The translations under genes were made by a program, and so were the position numbers. From CAMQRS01 sp964370645 (GTDB lineage: Bacteria > Bacillota_I > Bacilli_A > Erysipelotrichales > Erysipelotrichaceae), in the NCBI GenBank assembly GCA_964370645.1, contig CAYJJS010000003.1, positions 1-64,000 of the forward strand: DNA of 64,000 nucleotides. Reading direction: 5' to 3'. Every line of letters starts with the position of its first letter. Positions within the stretch are counted from its first letter, which is position 1. Of this stretch, positions 1-8,472 are shown piece by piece. The notes below the pieces were generated by a model that saw only the letters and a program-made list of their open reading frames with translations, was not told where the DNA came from and did not search any database.

Positions 1-1023
1 TAATGGAATTGATAGCTTTTTATTGATGATTGGTAATATTTTAAGAAATTCATCTTTATCAAATATAGCTAAATCAATATATGAATATCGTGTTCCAATT
101 CCCCCACCAATACTTCTAGCACAATGACGTACATAAAACAATTCATGCAATTGTTTTTCTAATGCCTGACGCACAAGTGCATCGTTTTTTGCATTTCCTG
201 TATTTTCATAAAATACATATCCATACTCTCCACCCAAATCGTAAAATTGATTTGCAATAAGTGACTCTTGTTGCATGGTTTCTGCAATTAGTAGTGGATG
301 CAAACTTACAATCGTTTTCAAGTCTTGACGCAATTCATCCACCAGTGCAGATTCATCTTCAATTTTGAATAAACGATAAATATCACTTGCTTCATAAAAG
401 TTAGTCCACTTTTGTTCTTCTACAATATCTAATAGCATTTCATAAAAGTGCGATAATAAACTCACATTTCCTGCTTTCTTTTCTGTAATAACATCAATAT
501 GGTTAATATACGCTTCCAAAGCCGTTTCACCAATGAATAATTGTAACATATAAATGGAAAGCTCCAACGCCTTGTCCGGTGTTGTGTGAGTAAACGCACT
601 ACAGTACATTTCTACATTAATACAGCGATTGTTTGTATCAATACTATAGTGTACAAGGAAGTCATCAGCCGTATAATCTTGGTTTTCAATACGTAAAGTC
701 GTATGAATCGCCTTTTGTGTTAACGCTGGTAGTTGCGCATGCACTAACCAGTCTTTTGTTACATTAGATGGAGCCATTTTTTTCATTAAAGCAGTGATAA
801 ATTGAATATTTTTCTCTTGTTCTGGCAGTAATGTTACTTCAAAAATACCATCGTCATGTGTTACTTCTAAACTACAATTTGAAAATTCTTCAAAATATGT
901 ATTTAAAATTTTAGTAATCTCTTTGACTTCATCGTGATCATTTTGTACTAATGCTTGTTGCAAATTATTTGATTCTTCTTCAAATATTTTCCAAAAACGT
1001 TGAATTTGTTTTTTAATTGACAT
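1..1023 (-). CDS. Conserved hypothetical protein, C-terminus cut off by window edge
   Basis: An open frame runs from an ATG at 1023 leftwards through position 1 with no stop, giving 341 residues of a longer protein. A GAGGT ribosome site lies about 10 nt before the ATG. The protein is acidic, soluble and rich in alpha helix, with no signal peptide or membrane segment and no motif I recognise; a glycine-rich stretch (SIGGGIGTRY) lies near the truncated end. Its start overlaps the stop of the upstream VanZ-like gene by 11 nt, so the two are probably translated from one message. Function unknown. Confidence 0.75.
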   Translation of the reverse strand, partial: MSIKKQIQRFWKIFEEESNNLQQALVQNDHDEVKEITKILNTYFEEFSNCSLEVTHDDGIFEVTLLPEQEKNIQFITALMKKMAPSNVTKDWLVHAQLPALTQKAIHTTLRIENQDYTADDFLVHYSIDTNNRCINVEMYCSAFTHTTPDKALELSIYMLQLFIGETALEAYINHIDVITEKKAGNVSLLSHFYEMLLDIVEEQKWTNFYEASDIYRLFKIEDESALVDELRQDLKTIVSLHPLLIAETMQQESLIANQFYDLGGEYGYVFYENTGNAKNDALVRQALEKQLHELFYVRHCARSIGGGIGTRYSYIDLAIFDKDEFLKILPIINKKLSIPL

Positions 1024-1561
1024 GTTTTCTTCTACCTCTCATACATAATTGATATATTGCATATCCAATGCAACCACCAATCACATTGAATAATAAGTCA
1101 TCTACATCACTCACTCCACTTCCTACCACATATTGTAAAATTTCAATACTTAAAGAAAGAAGGAACGTAAACAATAATGTTTTATACCATGTCGTTTTTG
1201 CTTGATAAGCAAGAAAAAAACCAAATGGGATAAACCATACTATATTACCAAACACATTATACCCTGTTAGTGCTAGAGCTTGAAATGGACCATTTACAAC
1301 ATTTTGATAATGATTTGCCTTAATCAGTTCATCAAATAGAGTAAGATTAATACTACGTACAGGAACTGTATTCAAACCAATTCGAACCACAGTTACTAGT
1401 ATTAACATAGATACATAAAAATAAAATACACCATAAAAAATCATAGATCTTTTACGTAATTTTCGAATAAAGGTATGATACATAAAAGTAAGCAGTATAC
1501 TACACAATAATGCAACTCCTATACTGTTGAATACCATACTAAAGATTTGTTCATATGTCAT
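1013..1561 (-). CDS. VanZ-like family membrane protein
   Basis: 182 residues with about five membrane segments. The signature of the VanZ-like family is clear: GNIVWFIPFGFFLAY near residues 105-119 and a C-terminal block with SIEILQYVVGSGVSDVDDLL followed by a glycine-rich helix. VanZ was named for low-level teicoplanin resistance, but most chromosomal homologues have no proven role, so resistance should not be assumed. An AGGTATTT ribosome site precedes the ATG. The gene is coupled to the following unknown gene by an 11-nt overlap. Confidence 0.85.
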   Translation of the reverse strand: MTYEQIFSMVFNSIGVALLCSILLTFMYHTFIRKLRKRSMIFYGVFYFYVSMLILVTVVRIGLNTVPVRSINLTLFDELIKANHYQNVVNGPFQALALTGYNVFGNIVWFIPFGFFLAYQAKTTWYKTLLFTFLLSLSIEILQYVVGSGVSDVDDLLFNVIGGCIGYAIYQLCMRGRRKHVN

Positions 1562-1580
1562 AAATACCTCATGATTGGAA

Positions 1581-1604
1581 AAGCGATTTTATTTCAAATC
1601 GCTT
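1581..1604 (-). terminator. Hairpin at the end of the rimP-rbfA operon
   Basis: A 9-bp perfect stem (AAGCGATTT paired with AAATCGCTT) with a 6-nt loop overlaps the rbfA stop codon. In the minus direction it is followed only by TTTTCC, so the U-tract is weak; the longer T-run is on the plus side. Probably the operon terminator. Confidence 0.5.
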
Positions 1605-1942
1605 TTTTTATTCATCTCAAATATAATTTTTTCAATTTTATTCCCACGCTCTAGTGCATCATCAATTACAAAAATTAACTCTGGCACTTTACGTATACTC
1701 ATTTTTTTACTCAGTTGTGTACGCAAGAATCCTTTCGATTTATTCAAAACTTTTAAACCTGCTTCACTTCTAGCATCTTGTCCTAGAAATGAAACATACA
1801 GTTTCGCATAAGATAAATCATTTGTTACAGTACAGTCTGTAATTGTAACAAATCCAAGCTTTGGATTTTTCAATTCAAACTGAATGATTTCAGAAATGTT
1901 TCGTTGTATAATTTGCGCTATTTTTTCAGTTTTTGCACTCAT
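1589..1942 (-). CDS. rbfA: 30S ribosome-binding factor A
   Basis: 117 residues, the usual RbfA size. It shows the family pattern: an N-terminal KxEKIAQIIQRNISEII helix, then KLGFVTITDCTVTNDLSYAKLYVSFLG and a C-terminal KVPELIFVIDDALERGNKI segment. RbfA is a KH-fold protein that binds the 17S rRNA helix 1 region during late 30S maturation and is needed for growth in the cold. It is the last gene of the rimP-nusA-ylxR-ylxQ-infB-rbfA operon, one base after the infB stop. Confidence 0.96.
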   Translation of the reverse strand: MSAKTEKIAQIIQRNISEIIQFELKNPKLGFVTITDCTVTNDLSYAKLYVSFLGQDARSEAGLKVLNKSKGFLRTQLSKKMSIRKVPELIFVIDDALERGNKIEKIIFEMNKKSDLK

Positions 1943-1943
1943 A

Positions 1944-3773
1944 TTATTTCACTTCTACTTGTTGTGATTCAAATGCTTCAATAATATCTCCTTCTTTAAT
2001 ATCATTAAAGTTTTCAATAGTTACACCACATTCATATCCATTTGTTACTTCTTTCGCATCGTTTTCAAAACGTCTTAGCGATCCTAGTTTTCCTTCATAC
2101 ACAACGATTCCATCACGAATTAAACGCACACCACAATCTCTTCTAAGCGCACCATCACTTACAATAACTCCAGCAATAGTTCCTATTTTGCTCACTTTAT
2201 ACGTTTGACGTACTTCTGCTTGTCCAATGATTACTTCTTCATATACAGGAGCTAACATTCCTTTCATGGCTGCTTCCATTTCTTCTAACACTTTATAAAT
2301 AATATTGTGAAGACGAATATCTACACCCTCTTCTTCAGCTTTTTTACGAACTGCAGCACTAGGTCTTACATTAAACCCATAAACAACCGCATTACTAGCA
2401 GATGCCAGCATAATATCTGACTCACTAATTGCCCCAGCCGTAGAACGAATTACATTTACACGCACACCATCTACGTCTATTTTTTCTAAACTTGCTTTTA
2501 CAGCTTCTGCACTACCTTGTACATCCGCTTTTACAATTGCGTTAATAGTTTGCAATTCACCTTCTTCGATTTGACGAGCTAAATCATCTAACGATAAGGC
2601 ACTAGAGCTATTACGTTCTTCCATTTGTTTCACATGGTTTCTCGCTTCTGCAATTTGACGTGCTGTTTTCGCATTTGAGAACACTTTAAACACATCTCCT
2701 GCGGTAGGCACATCTCCCAATCCAATAATTTCTACTGGAGTAGATGGACCTGCAGTTTTAATTTCTTCACCCATGTCATCTACCATTTTTCTAACTCTAC
2801 CAGATACACTACCAACCACAATAATATCAGAAGCATTCAATGTTCCTTTTTCAACCAATAAAGTAGCCACTGGCCCTCTACTCTTGTCAAGTTTTGCCTC
2901 AATTACAGTACCCATTGCTTCACGTTTTGGGTTCGCTTTTAAGTCCGAAACCTCAGACACTACTAAAATATTTTCTAATAAATCTTCGACACCATCACCA
3001 TTTAAGGCAGAAACAGGAACGAAAATCGTTTCTCCACCCCATTCTTCAGGCATACATCCGATTTCACTCATCTCTCCCATAACTCGATCAGGGTTTGCAC
3101 CTTCTTTATCCATTTTGTTTACTGCAACAATAATTGGAACATCCGCTGCTTTTGCATGATCAATTGCTTCCTTCGTTTGAGGCATCACCCCATCATCTGC
3201 AGCAACAACAATAATACAAATATCTGTAACCTTCGCACCTCTAGCACGCATTGCTGTAAAAGCCTCATGTCCTGGCGTATCCAAGAATGTTACTTTTTTA
3301 CCATCAACACTTACTTGGTATGCACCAATGTGTTGGGTAATTCCACCAAACTCTCCGGCTGTTACTTTCGTTTTACGAATTGTATCCAACAGTGTTGTTT
3401 TCCCATGGTCAACATGCCCCATAATCGTAACAACTGGTGGACGACTTTGTAAGCTTTTTTCATCTTCTTCTACTTCTAAGTCTTCAAAATTAAATTCTTC
3501 AACATGAATTTCTTTTGTAACTTCTACTCCATATTCCATACAAATTAATTGTACAGTCTCATCATCTAAGATTGTATTAATTGTAGCCATATTACCAAGC
3601 ATAAACAGAAATTTAATAATTTCTGATGCACTTTTGTGTAACAATTCAGCTAACTCTTTTACACTCACTTGATTCGTGTACGTAATCTCTGTAATAACTA
3701 CTTGTTCTACCTTGTTTTGGTTTGGGTTATAGTTATTTCTCTTTTTATTTTTCCCACGTGTTTGTCTTGCCAT
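1944..3773 (-). CDS. infB: Translation initiation factor IF-2
   Basis: 609 residues from the ATG at 3773, preceded by AGGTG. An earlier in-frame ATG at 3797 would overlap ylxQ and lacks a better ribosome site. Seen in order: a short basic tail, one IF2-N domain (about residues 34-85), the GTPase domain with GHVDHGKT (119-126), DTPGHEAF and NKMD, then the domain II/III and C-terminal fMet-tRNA-binding parts ending in FNDIKEGDIIEAFE. It delivers initiator tRNA to the 30S subunit. The N-terminal region is very short compared with Bacillus (about 716 residues total) or E. coli, keeping a single IF2-N module. Confidence 0.97.
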   Translation of the reverse strand: MARQTRGKNKKRNNYNPNQNKVEQVVITEITYTNQVSVKELAELLHKSASEIIKFLFMLGNMATINTILDDETVQLICMEYGVEVTKEIHVEEFNFEDLEVEEDEKSLQSRPPVVTIMGHVDHGKTTLLDTIRKTKVTAGEFGGITQHIGAYQVSVDGKKVTFLDTPGHEAFTAMRARGAKVTDICIIVVAADDGVMPQTKEAIDHAKAADVPIIVAVNKMDKEGANPDRVMGEMSEIGCMPEEWGGETIFVPVSALNGDGVEDLLENILVVSEVSDLKANPKREAMGTVIEAKLDKSRGPVATLLVEKGTLNASDIIVVGSVSGRVRKMVDDMGEEIKTAGPSTPVEIIGLGDVPTAGDVFKVFSNAKTARQIAEARNHVKQMEERNSSSALSLDDLARQIEEGELQTINAIVKADVQGSAEAVKASLEKIDVDGVRVNVIRSTAGAISESDIMLASASNAVVYGFNVRPSAAVRKKAEEEGVDIRLHNIIYKVLEEMEAAMKGMLAPVYEEVIIGQAEVRQTYKVSKIGTIAGVIVSDGALRRDCGVRLIRDGIVVYEGKLGSLRRFENDAKEVTNGYECGVTIENFNDIKEGDIIEAFESQQVEVK

Positions 3774-3781
3774 TATTTCAC

Positions 3782-4078
3782 CTAGCCTTTCAAGCATGAT
3801 GCAATGGTCTTTGCAAATCCAACCTCCAATATACTAACTGCTTTACAATTTGTTTTACCAATAGCTTGACTAAGTGCACTACTGCTCTCAATAAAGCAAT
3901 AGTCAACCCTATAAAAGGTACACTTGTCTATCAATCTTTTCTTGGTATTATCAGAAGCATCGCTTGCAATGACCACTAGCTTTGCCTTATTTTTTCTAAT
4001 GTCCTCTAACACAGTATCGCCAACACTAAGCTTTCTTGCTCGCATAGCCATACCTAACATATTTAATGCCTTATTCAT
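3782..4078 (-). CDS. ylxQ: YlxQ, L7Ae-family RNA-binding protein
   Basis: 98 residues of the L7Ae/L30e/S12e fold: an N-terminal ALNMLGMAMRARKLSVG helix, a KLVVIASDASDNTKK strand-loop and a C-terminal KAVSILEVGFAKTIA helix. Family members bind kink-turn RNA; the exact target of YlxQ is not settled. Its position between ylxR and infB is the standard Firmicutes order. Its start overlaps the ylxR stop by 8 nt, so translation is coupled. Confidence 0.9.
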   Translation of the reverse strand: MNKALNMLGMAMRARKLSVGDTVLEDIRKNKAKLVVIASDASDNTKKRLIDKCTFYRVDYCFIESSSALSQAIGKTNCKAVSILEVGFAKTIASCLKG

Positions 4079-4334
4079 TTACATATTCCTGTAATGTATC
4101 ATAAATACTATCATCTACTTCTACATTTAACGCTCTATTCAAAACCTTATTTTTCTTTGCAAGTGCAATTGCCTCGCTACTTCTTTTCAAATATGCTCCA
4201 CGGCCATTTGCTTTTCCACTCTCATCCACGATAACAGTTTTTTCAGGTGTACGTACTACTCGAATCAATTCCTTTTTAGGACACTGTTCTTTCGTAGCTA
4301 CACATCTACGAATCGGTACTTTTTTCATAAACAT
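4071..4334 (-). CDS. ylxR: YlxR/RnpM family RNA-binding protein
   Basis: 87 residues with the YlxR fingerprint: IRRCVATKEQCPKKELIRVV at the N-terminus and GRGAYLKRS in the middle. In Bacillus the protein (RnpM) has been reported as a modulator of RNase P. The ATG overlaps the nusA stop as TAATG; a second ATG two codons on is also possible. It sits between nusA and ylxQ in the conserved operon. Confidence 0.92.
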   Translation of the reverse strand: MFMKKVPIRRCVATKEQCPKKELIRVVRTPEKTVIVDESGKANGRGAYLKRSSEAIALAKKNKVLNRALNVEVDDSIYDTLQEYVNE

Positions 4335-5983
4335 TACTCTTCATCGTAATATTCATCATACTCGTCAAAGTCGATGTCATCGTTAATCCAAGCTTTTTCT
4401 CTTTCTTGTTCTTCAGCAGCTTCAATTTCTTCTAATTCTTCTTCTGTATAAATTGGTTTTAACTCATACTCTTTTGCACTCGTATCATAAGTAGGCTTAC
4501 TAAGCACTAATGCTTCCTCTTCCTCTTCCTCATATCTACGTTTTGCTTTTTTAAACACAGATTTCACTTCTTTTTCTTCAGTAATGTTTTCAAATTTTGA
4601 AACAAAAGAACGTTTCTCTTCAATGTTGATTCCTTGTGCTTTTTTCGCTTTTACTAATTTCGCTACTTCTTCTAAATCATCTTCACTGTTAACAACTACT
4701 TCTTCAACTTTAGCCTCACTTTGTACTTCTTCTACAGCTTTCGTAGCAGTCGTCTCTTCATTTGTTACAAATTCGACCTCTTCCTCTTCAGGAATTAATA
4801 ACTCTTCATCAAACTCCATAGTATTTTCACTTTGTTTAAGTTCTTCAAAGATTGCTTGTTGTTTTTTTGCTTGTTCTTGTGCACGTTTTGCTTGCAACTC
4901 TTCCTTCTGTTTTGTTGCAATACCCACATAATCAATACCTAATGCATTCACATCACTAATCGATTTAATATCAATTGTATTATTTGTAAGTTTTACTGCC
5001 AATCTAGCGTTTTTACCTTTTTTACCGATTGCTAGAGATAATTGATCATCATTCACTACAACCATCAATCCATTTTTCATTGGATTTGGAATTACAGCAA
5101 CCACATCAGCAGGTGCCAAAGCATTTTTAATCAATTCACTAACATCGTCATTCCATTCAAAGATATCAATTTTTTCATTCGCTAACTCATCTATAATTAC
5201 TTGTACACGTTGTCCCTTTGGACCAATACAAGCACCAATTGGATCCACGTTTTCATTTTTTGAATATACAGCCATTTTACAACGCTCACCAGCTTCACGA
5301 GCAATTGCTTTAATCTCTACAATTCCTTGATAAATTTCAGGCACTTCTTTTTCAAACAAACGTTTCACCAAAGCTGGATCAGCTCTACTAACTAATACTT
5401 GAGCTCCCTTAGTGTCTTTATTTACATCACTGATTACAACACGAATACGTTGTCCTTCGTAATATCTTTCACTTGGAATTTGTGCAACCTTAGGCATTAA
5501 AGCAAGTGTTTTTCCAATGTTAATCAGACAGAATTTCTCTTCTACACTTTCTACAGTACCAACTACTAATTCTTCAAGCTTATCACAATACTCATCGTAA
5601 ACCGCTTGTTTTTCAGCTTCACGAATTTTTTGTTTCATTACATTTTTTGCTAAAATTACAGCAGCTCTACCAAAATCAGCAATATCTACTTCCGTGTCAA
5701 CTAAATCGTCTAGTTCATACGTTTCTTTAATTGCTTTTGCATCCGCTAAAGTAATTTCTAATTCATCATCTTCGCACTCTTCTACAACCAAACGTTGATG
5801 ATATACACGGATATCATTCGATTTATCATTGATATCTACTCTAACTAAACAATCAGGAATTTCAATGTGTTTACGATAGGCCTTAGCTAAAGCCTCTTTC
5901 AATGCCTCCACTACGATTTCTTTAGTAATACTACGATCGCTTTCAATTGATTGCATTGCACTAACTATACTTTTTAATTTCAT
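4334..5983 (-). CDS. nusA: Transcription elongation/termination factor NusA with long acidic tail
   Basis: 549 residues. The first about 350 are standard NusA: RNA-polymerase-binding N-domain (1-125), S1 domain around ELVVGTVESVEEKFCLINIG, KH1 with CIGPKGQRVQ and KH2 with AIGKKGKNARLAV. NusA binds RNA polymerase and modulates pausing, termination and antitermination. From about residue 355 the protein continues for some 195 residues rich in E, K and Q, ending in a D/E/Y-rich tail. Bacillus NusA stops at about 371 residues. The tail looks disordered and may mediate contacts specific to this lineage. Third part of the operon, 10 nt after rimP. Confidence 0.96.
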   Translation of the reverse strand: MKLKSIVSAMQSIESDRSITKEIVVEALKEALAKAYRKHIEIPDCLVRVDINDKSNDIRVYHQRLVVEECEDDELEITLADAKAIKETYELDDLVDTEVDIADFGRAAVILAKNVMKQKIREAEKQAVYDEYCDKLEELVVGTVESVEEKFCLINIGKTLALMPKVAQIPSERYYEGQRIRVVISDVNKDTKGAQVLVSRADPALVKRLFEKEVPEIYQGIVEIKAIAREAGERCKMAVYSKNENVDPIGACIGPKGQRVQVIIDELANEKIDIFEWNDDVSELIKNALAPADVVAVIPNPMKNGLMVVVNDDQLSLAIGKKGKNARLAVKLTNNTIDIKSISDVNALGIDYVGIATKQKEELQAKRAQEQAKKQQAIFEELKQSENTMEFDEELLIPEEEEVEFVTNEETTATKAVEEVQSEAKVEEVVVNSEDDLEEVAKLVKAKKAQGINIEEKRSFVSKFENITEEKEVKSVFKKAKRRYEEEEEEALVLSKPTYDTSAKEYELKPIYTEEELEEIEAAEEQEREKAWINDDIDFDEYDEYYDEE

Positions 5984-5993
5984 ACTGGCTCCT

Positions 5994-6464
5994 TTAAATC
6001 TTTACCGACAAACGGATTAATTGCACGTTATCAAGTGCAACTTCTTTTTTACGTTTCACTGCTTTATCCATATATTCAACAATGACATATGTATCCTTCA
6101 CTTCGCGTAAATATCCTAACAATTCATCCATCCCATCTTTGGGGTTCGCGAACTTAATATATACATATTCATTTATTGCCTTCTCTATTTCTTCAAAACT
6201 TCGAAGTTCTCTCTCTGCTCCAGGAGAACAAACTTCTAAATAATATTCAAAAGTAATCAAATCGTTCTCATCCAACATTGCAGAAATCATCGATGATACT
6301 GATGCACAAGTATCGATATCCATACTACCATCCGCTCGTACAATAGAGACTTGCAAAACTTTCATACTACCATCTTGCACCCATTTCACATCATACAATT
6401 GAATACCTTCTTGCGTGTCAACCACTGTTTTTACTTTTGTTTTTATGTGTTCTATTTGACTCAT
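5994..6464 (-). CDS. rimP: Ribosome maturation factor RimP
   Basis: 156 residues, standard length. The RimP pattern is visible: VDTQEGIQLYDVKWVQDG, then LQVSIVRADGSMDIDTCASVSSMIS and YYLEVCSPGAERELRSFEE, followed by the C-terminal SH3-like domain. RimP acts in 30S assembly. A strong AAGGAGGG ribosome site precedes the ATG. First gene of the operon; the leader upstream contains a GC-rich hairpin. Confidence 0.95.
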   Translation of the reverse strand: MSQIEHIKTKVKTVVDTQEGIQLYDVKWVQDGSMKVLQVSIVRADGSMDIDTCASVSSMISAMLDENDLITFEYYLEVCSPGAERELRSFEEIEKAINEYVYIKFANPKDGMDELLGYLREVKDTYVIVEYMDKAVKRKKEVALDNVQLIRLSVKI

Positions 6465-6485
6465 AAGCCCTCCTTAGCAAAATAA

Positions 6486-6507
6486 GAGTGGACACCAAGG
6501 CCCACTC
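6486..6507 (-). promoter_or_regulatory. Hairpin in the rimP operon leader
   Basis: GAGTGG pairs with CCACTC across a 10-nt loop. In the minus direction it is followed by TTATTTTG and then by the rimP ribosome site. It lies between the likely promoter and rimP, so it is a leader element: a weak attenuator or an mRNA-stability or regulatory stem. Hairpins here are common in Firmicutes, but I cannot assign a named family. Confidence 0.45.
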
Positions 6508-6539
6508 GCTTTTAAATATGTCTATATAATAGCATAGCC

Positions 6540-6566
6540 ATTACAATAGCGCAAGCAGTTAGTCAA
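6540..6566 (-). promoter_or_regulatory. Possible SigA promoter of the rimP-rbfA operon
   Basis: TTGACT (6561-6566) and TGTAAT (6540-6545) on the minus strand are separated by 15 bp, shorter than ideal. An alternative extended -10 (TGCTATTAT) lies a few bases downstream. It is the only good -35 in the interval. Confidence 0.35.
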
Positions 6567-6584
6567 CTTTTTCAGTCTACTGAT

Positions 6585-6613
6585 TTGTTTCTTTTCCTTT
6601 TACATACTATAAT
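6585..6613 (+). promoter_or_regulatory. SigA promoter of the DsrE-like/flavoprotein pair
   Basis: TTGTTT (6585-6590), 17-bp spacer, perfect TATAAT (6608-6613). The ribosome site AAGGAG (6625-6630) lies 8 nt before the ATG at 6638. Confidence 0.7.
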
Positions 6614-6637
6614 GTATATATATAAAGGAGAAAGAAA

Positions 6638-6976
6638 ATGAGCGAAAAATTGAATATACTGTGGGTGAATGACAATCCTACAACAGCAGATAGTATGGTA
6701 TTCATGTATGCTACAAATGCGAAGCTAAACAATTGGTTTGATCAAATAGAGATCATTATTTGGGGAGCAAGTGCAAAGCTAACAAGTGAGAATGAACGTA
6801 TCCAACAACGCATCAAAGAAGCAAAAGAAGCTGGCGTGATTGTTAAAGGTTGCATTTCTTGTGCTAAGATGTTTGGTGTAGTCGAAGAACTAAAAGCCTT
6901 AGAAATCGAGTTAATTCCAATGGGTATACCACTAACAAAGATTCTAAAAGAGAAAGAATACTTGCTGACTATATAG
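6638..6976 (+). CDS. DsrE/DsrF-like family protein
   Basis: 112 residues with the alpha/beta pattern of the DsrE-like fold: ILWVNDNPTTADSMVFMYATNA at the start, EIIIWGASAKL in the middle, then a VKGCISCAKMFGV loop with two cysteines, and a C-terminal LIPMGIPLTKIL. Relatives include sulfur-relay subunits and many stand-alone proteins of unknown role. The CISC pair may be redox-active, but this is inference. It is followed 5 nt later by a flavodoxin-type protein, so the pair may act in thiol or redox metabolism. Confidence 0.75.
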   Translation: MSEKLNILWVNDNPTTADSMVFMYATNAKLNNWFDQIEIIIWGASAKLTSENERIQQRIKEAKEAGVIVKGCISCAKMFGVVEELKALEIELIPMGIPLTKILKEKEYLLTI

Positions 6977-6981
6977 TTTCT

Positions 6982-7632
6982 ATGAAAATATTAGCTATTA
7001 GTGGAAGTGGAAGAGCGCATAGAATGACACACAATGCAATTGATTCAATTCTTTATGGGTGTTGTGATGAATATGAAATCATCTCTTTGTCTAATAAAAA
7101 AATAAACGGATGCATTGGTTGTGCTGCTTGTGCAAAAGACAATACTTGTAAAGTACACGATGACTTTCTTGCAATTGCTACAAGTATGAAAAACGCTGAC
7201 ATCATATTATTTGGTGCGCCCAATTACTTTGGAATGGTTAATGCCCTATCACATGCTGTTTTGGAAAGAACCTTTGCTTTTACACACAGAGACATTTACG
7301 CATTACAAAATAAACTAGGCATCATAGTTAGCACTTGTGAAAACCGAGAAGCAATAAACCCAGTTAGTCAATACATTGAAAAAATGTTTCTTTACAACAA
7401 GATAAAAATCATTGGAAAGATGCAAGTGCAACAATACAATCAATGTTATACTTGTGGATTTGGACACAAGTGTGCAAAAGGTGCCGTTGTAAGAAAACAT
7501 GGTTTTTTAGAAGAAATACTTCCTTGCCATTTGCCATTAGAAGTACATACGCAAACAAAAACACATGAAGAAATCCAAGACATTCGTAAGGCATTAAGAC
7601 AGCATGGTGTATCTTTCCAAGAAATTGCTTAA
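6982..7632 (+). CDS. Flavodoxin-family NAD(P)H-dependent oxidoreductase with Cys cluster
   Basis: 216 residues. The N-terminal ILAISGSGRAHRMT segment is the FMN-phosphate loop of the flavodoxin-like fold. CIGCAACAKDNTC (residues 45-57) resembles the cysteine motif of iron-sulfur flavoproteins, and ILFGAPNYFGMVNA is the second flavin loop. A further cysteine group (CYTCGFGHKC) lies near residues 153-162. Likely a flavin-dependent electron-transfer protein or reductase; substrate unknown. It is cotranscribed with the DsrE-like gene and followed by a strong terminator. Confidence 0.75.
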   Translation: MKILAISGSGRAHRMTHNAIDSILYGCCDEYEIISLSNKKINGCIGCAACAKDNTCKVHDDFLAIATSMKNADIILFGAPNYFGMVNALSHAVLERTFAFTHRDIYALQNKLGIIVSTCENREAINPVSQYIEKMFLYNKIKIIGKMQVQQYNQCYTCGFGHKCAKGAVVRKHGFLEEILPCHLPLEVHTQTKTHEEIQDIRKALRQHGVSFQEIA

Positions 7633-7634
7633 TT

Positions 7635-7670
7635 AAAAAGATTATCACCTATTTGGGCGATAATCTTTTT
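7635..7670. terminator. Bidirectional terminator
   Basis: A 12-bp perfect stem (AAAAAGATTATC paired with GATAATCTTTTT) with a 12-nt loop lies between convergent genes and carries a T-run on both strands. Confidence 0.85.
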
Positions 7671-8463
7671 AATATTCTATCTTTATACTATATCCATCAA
7701 TCGCATAGCCATCGGATAAACTTACTTCAAAATGCTCATCATCACTAAACCCAATCGATTGCCCTGGAATCAAAGTCACTCCTTGATCTAAAACAAAACC
7801 ACTTATATCAATAAGTAATTCATGTATTTTTTCAGGGTCTTGTTCGCTTTGGACAACTTCTATTTCTTCTATACCAAATTGACGTAATCCATATGTAAAA
7901 CCACCAATGGATTGATCATCATAATCACGATACACACCAAAATATACAACATTAAACAACGGAATGTCTCCCTTTTCTAACAATGCATATGCAATCTGCA
8001 CATAAGATTGATTTTCAAACACGGTACCTAATGTTTGCACGCCTACACATCCAAAAAGTTTTGCTGTGCTCGCACATATCTTAGTATATAAATTTGCAGT
8101 CTCAATGGTCTCATAGTCTTTTCCACTAGATGATAAAACTGGACGATTGCCTTGAACGTGTTGGGATACACTTATAAGCACATGATAATTATGTTTTTCA
8201 ACAAGAATTTCTCCATCTATATATAAATGGTTATTTTTTACATCCTCATAAGCACTTTCACTGACTTCATCCACTACAGAAACTAGTGCAAACTTCTCAT
8301 CTACAGTCACAAAAGTAAATGTGTTCTCATCACACATTTCATAATCAGAAACTTCTATATCCCAATCATCTTGGATTTGAGTGAGCACATCAAAAATACA
8401 CAATTGCTCGCGTTCAAACAAAACCATACTTACAAAAGTCCCCTTCAAATCCATAAAGTTCAT
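7669..8463 (-). CDS. Probable DUF4261 domain protein
   Basis: 264 residues, acidic and cytoplasmic, without signal or membrane segments. The C-terminal third (GGFTYGLRQFGIEEIEV, later ISGFVLDQGVTLIPGQSIGF) matches what I remember of DUF4261 proteins, which have an N-terminal region of similar length. No catalytic motif is visible and function is unknown. It follows folA by 9 nt and is the last gene of the murJ-rsuA-thyA-folA run. Confidence 0.6.
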   Translation of the reverse strand: MNFMDLKGTFVSMVLFEREQLCIFDVLTQIQDDWDIEVSDYEMCDENTFTFVTVDEKFALVSVVDEVSESAYEDVKNNHLYIDGEILVEKHNYHVLISVSQHVQGNRPVLSSSGKDYETIETANLYTKICASTAKLFGCVGVQTLGTVFENQSYVQIAYALLEKGDIPLFNVVYFGVYRDYDDQSIGGFTYGLRQFGIEEIEVVQSEQDPEKIHELLIDISGFVLDQGVTLIPGQSIGFSDDEHFEVSLSDGYAIDGYSIKIEY

Positions 8464-8472
8464 AGTACACCT

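Noticed and set aside
3774..3797. Extended infB start at 3797
   Set aside because: It adds eight residues overlapping ylxQ, while the ATG at 3773 has a proper ribosome site and the usual MARQ-type beginning.
7315..7648. Minus-strand frames opposite the flavoprotein gene
   Set aside because: The plus-strand gene has promoter, ribosome site and recognisable flavodoxin motifs.
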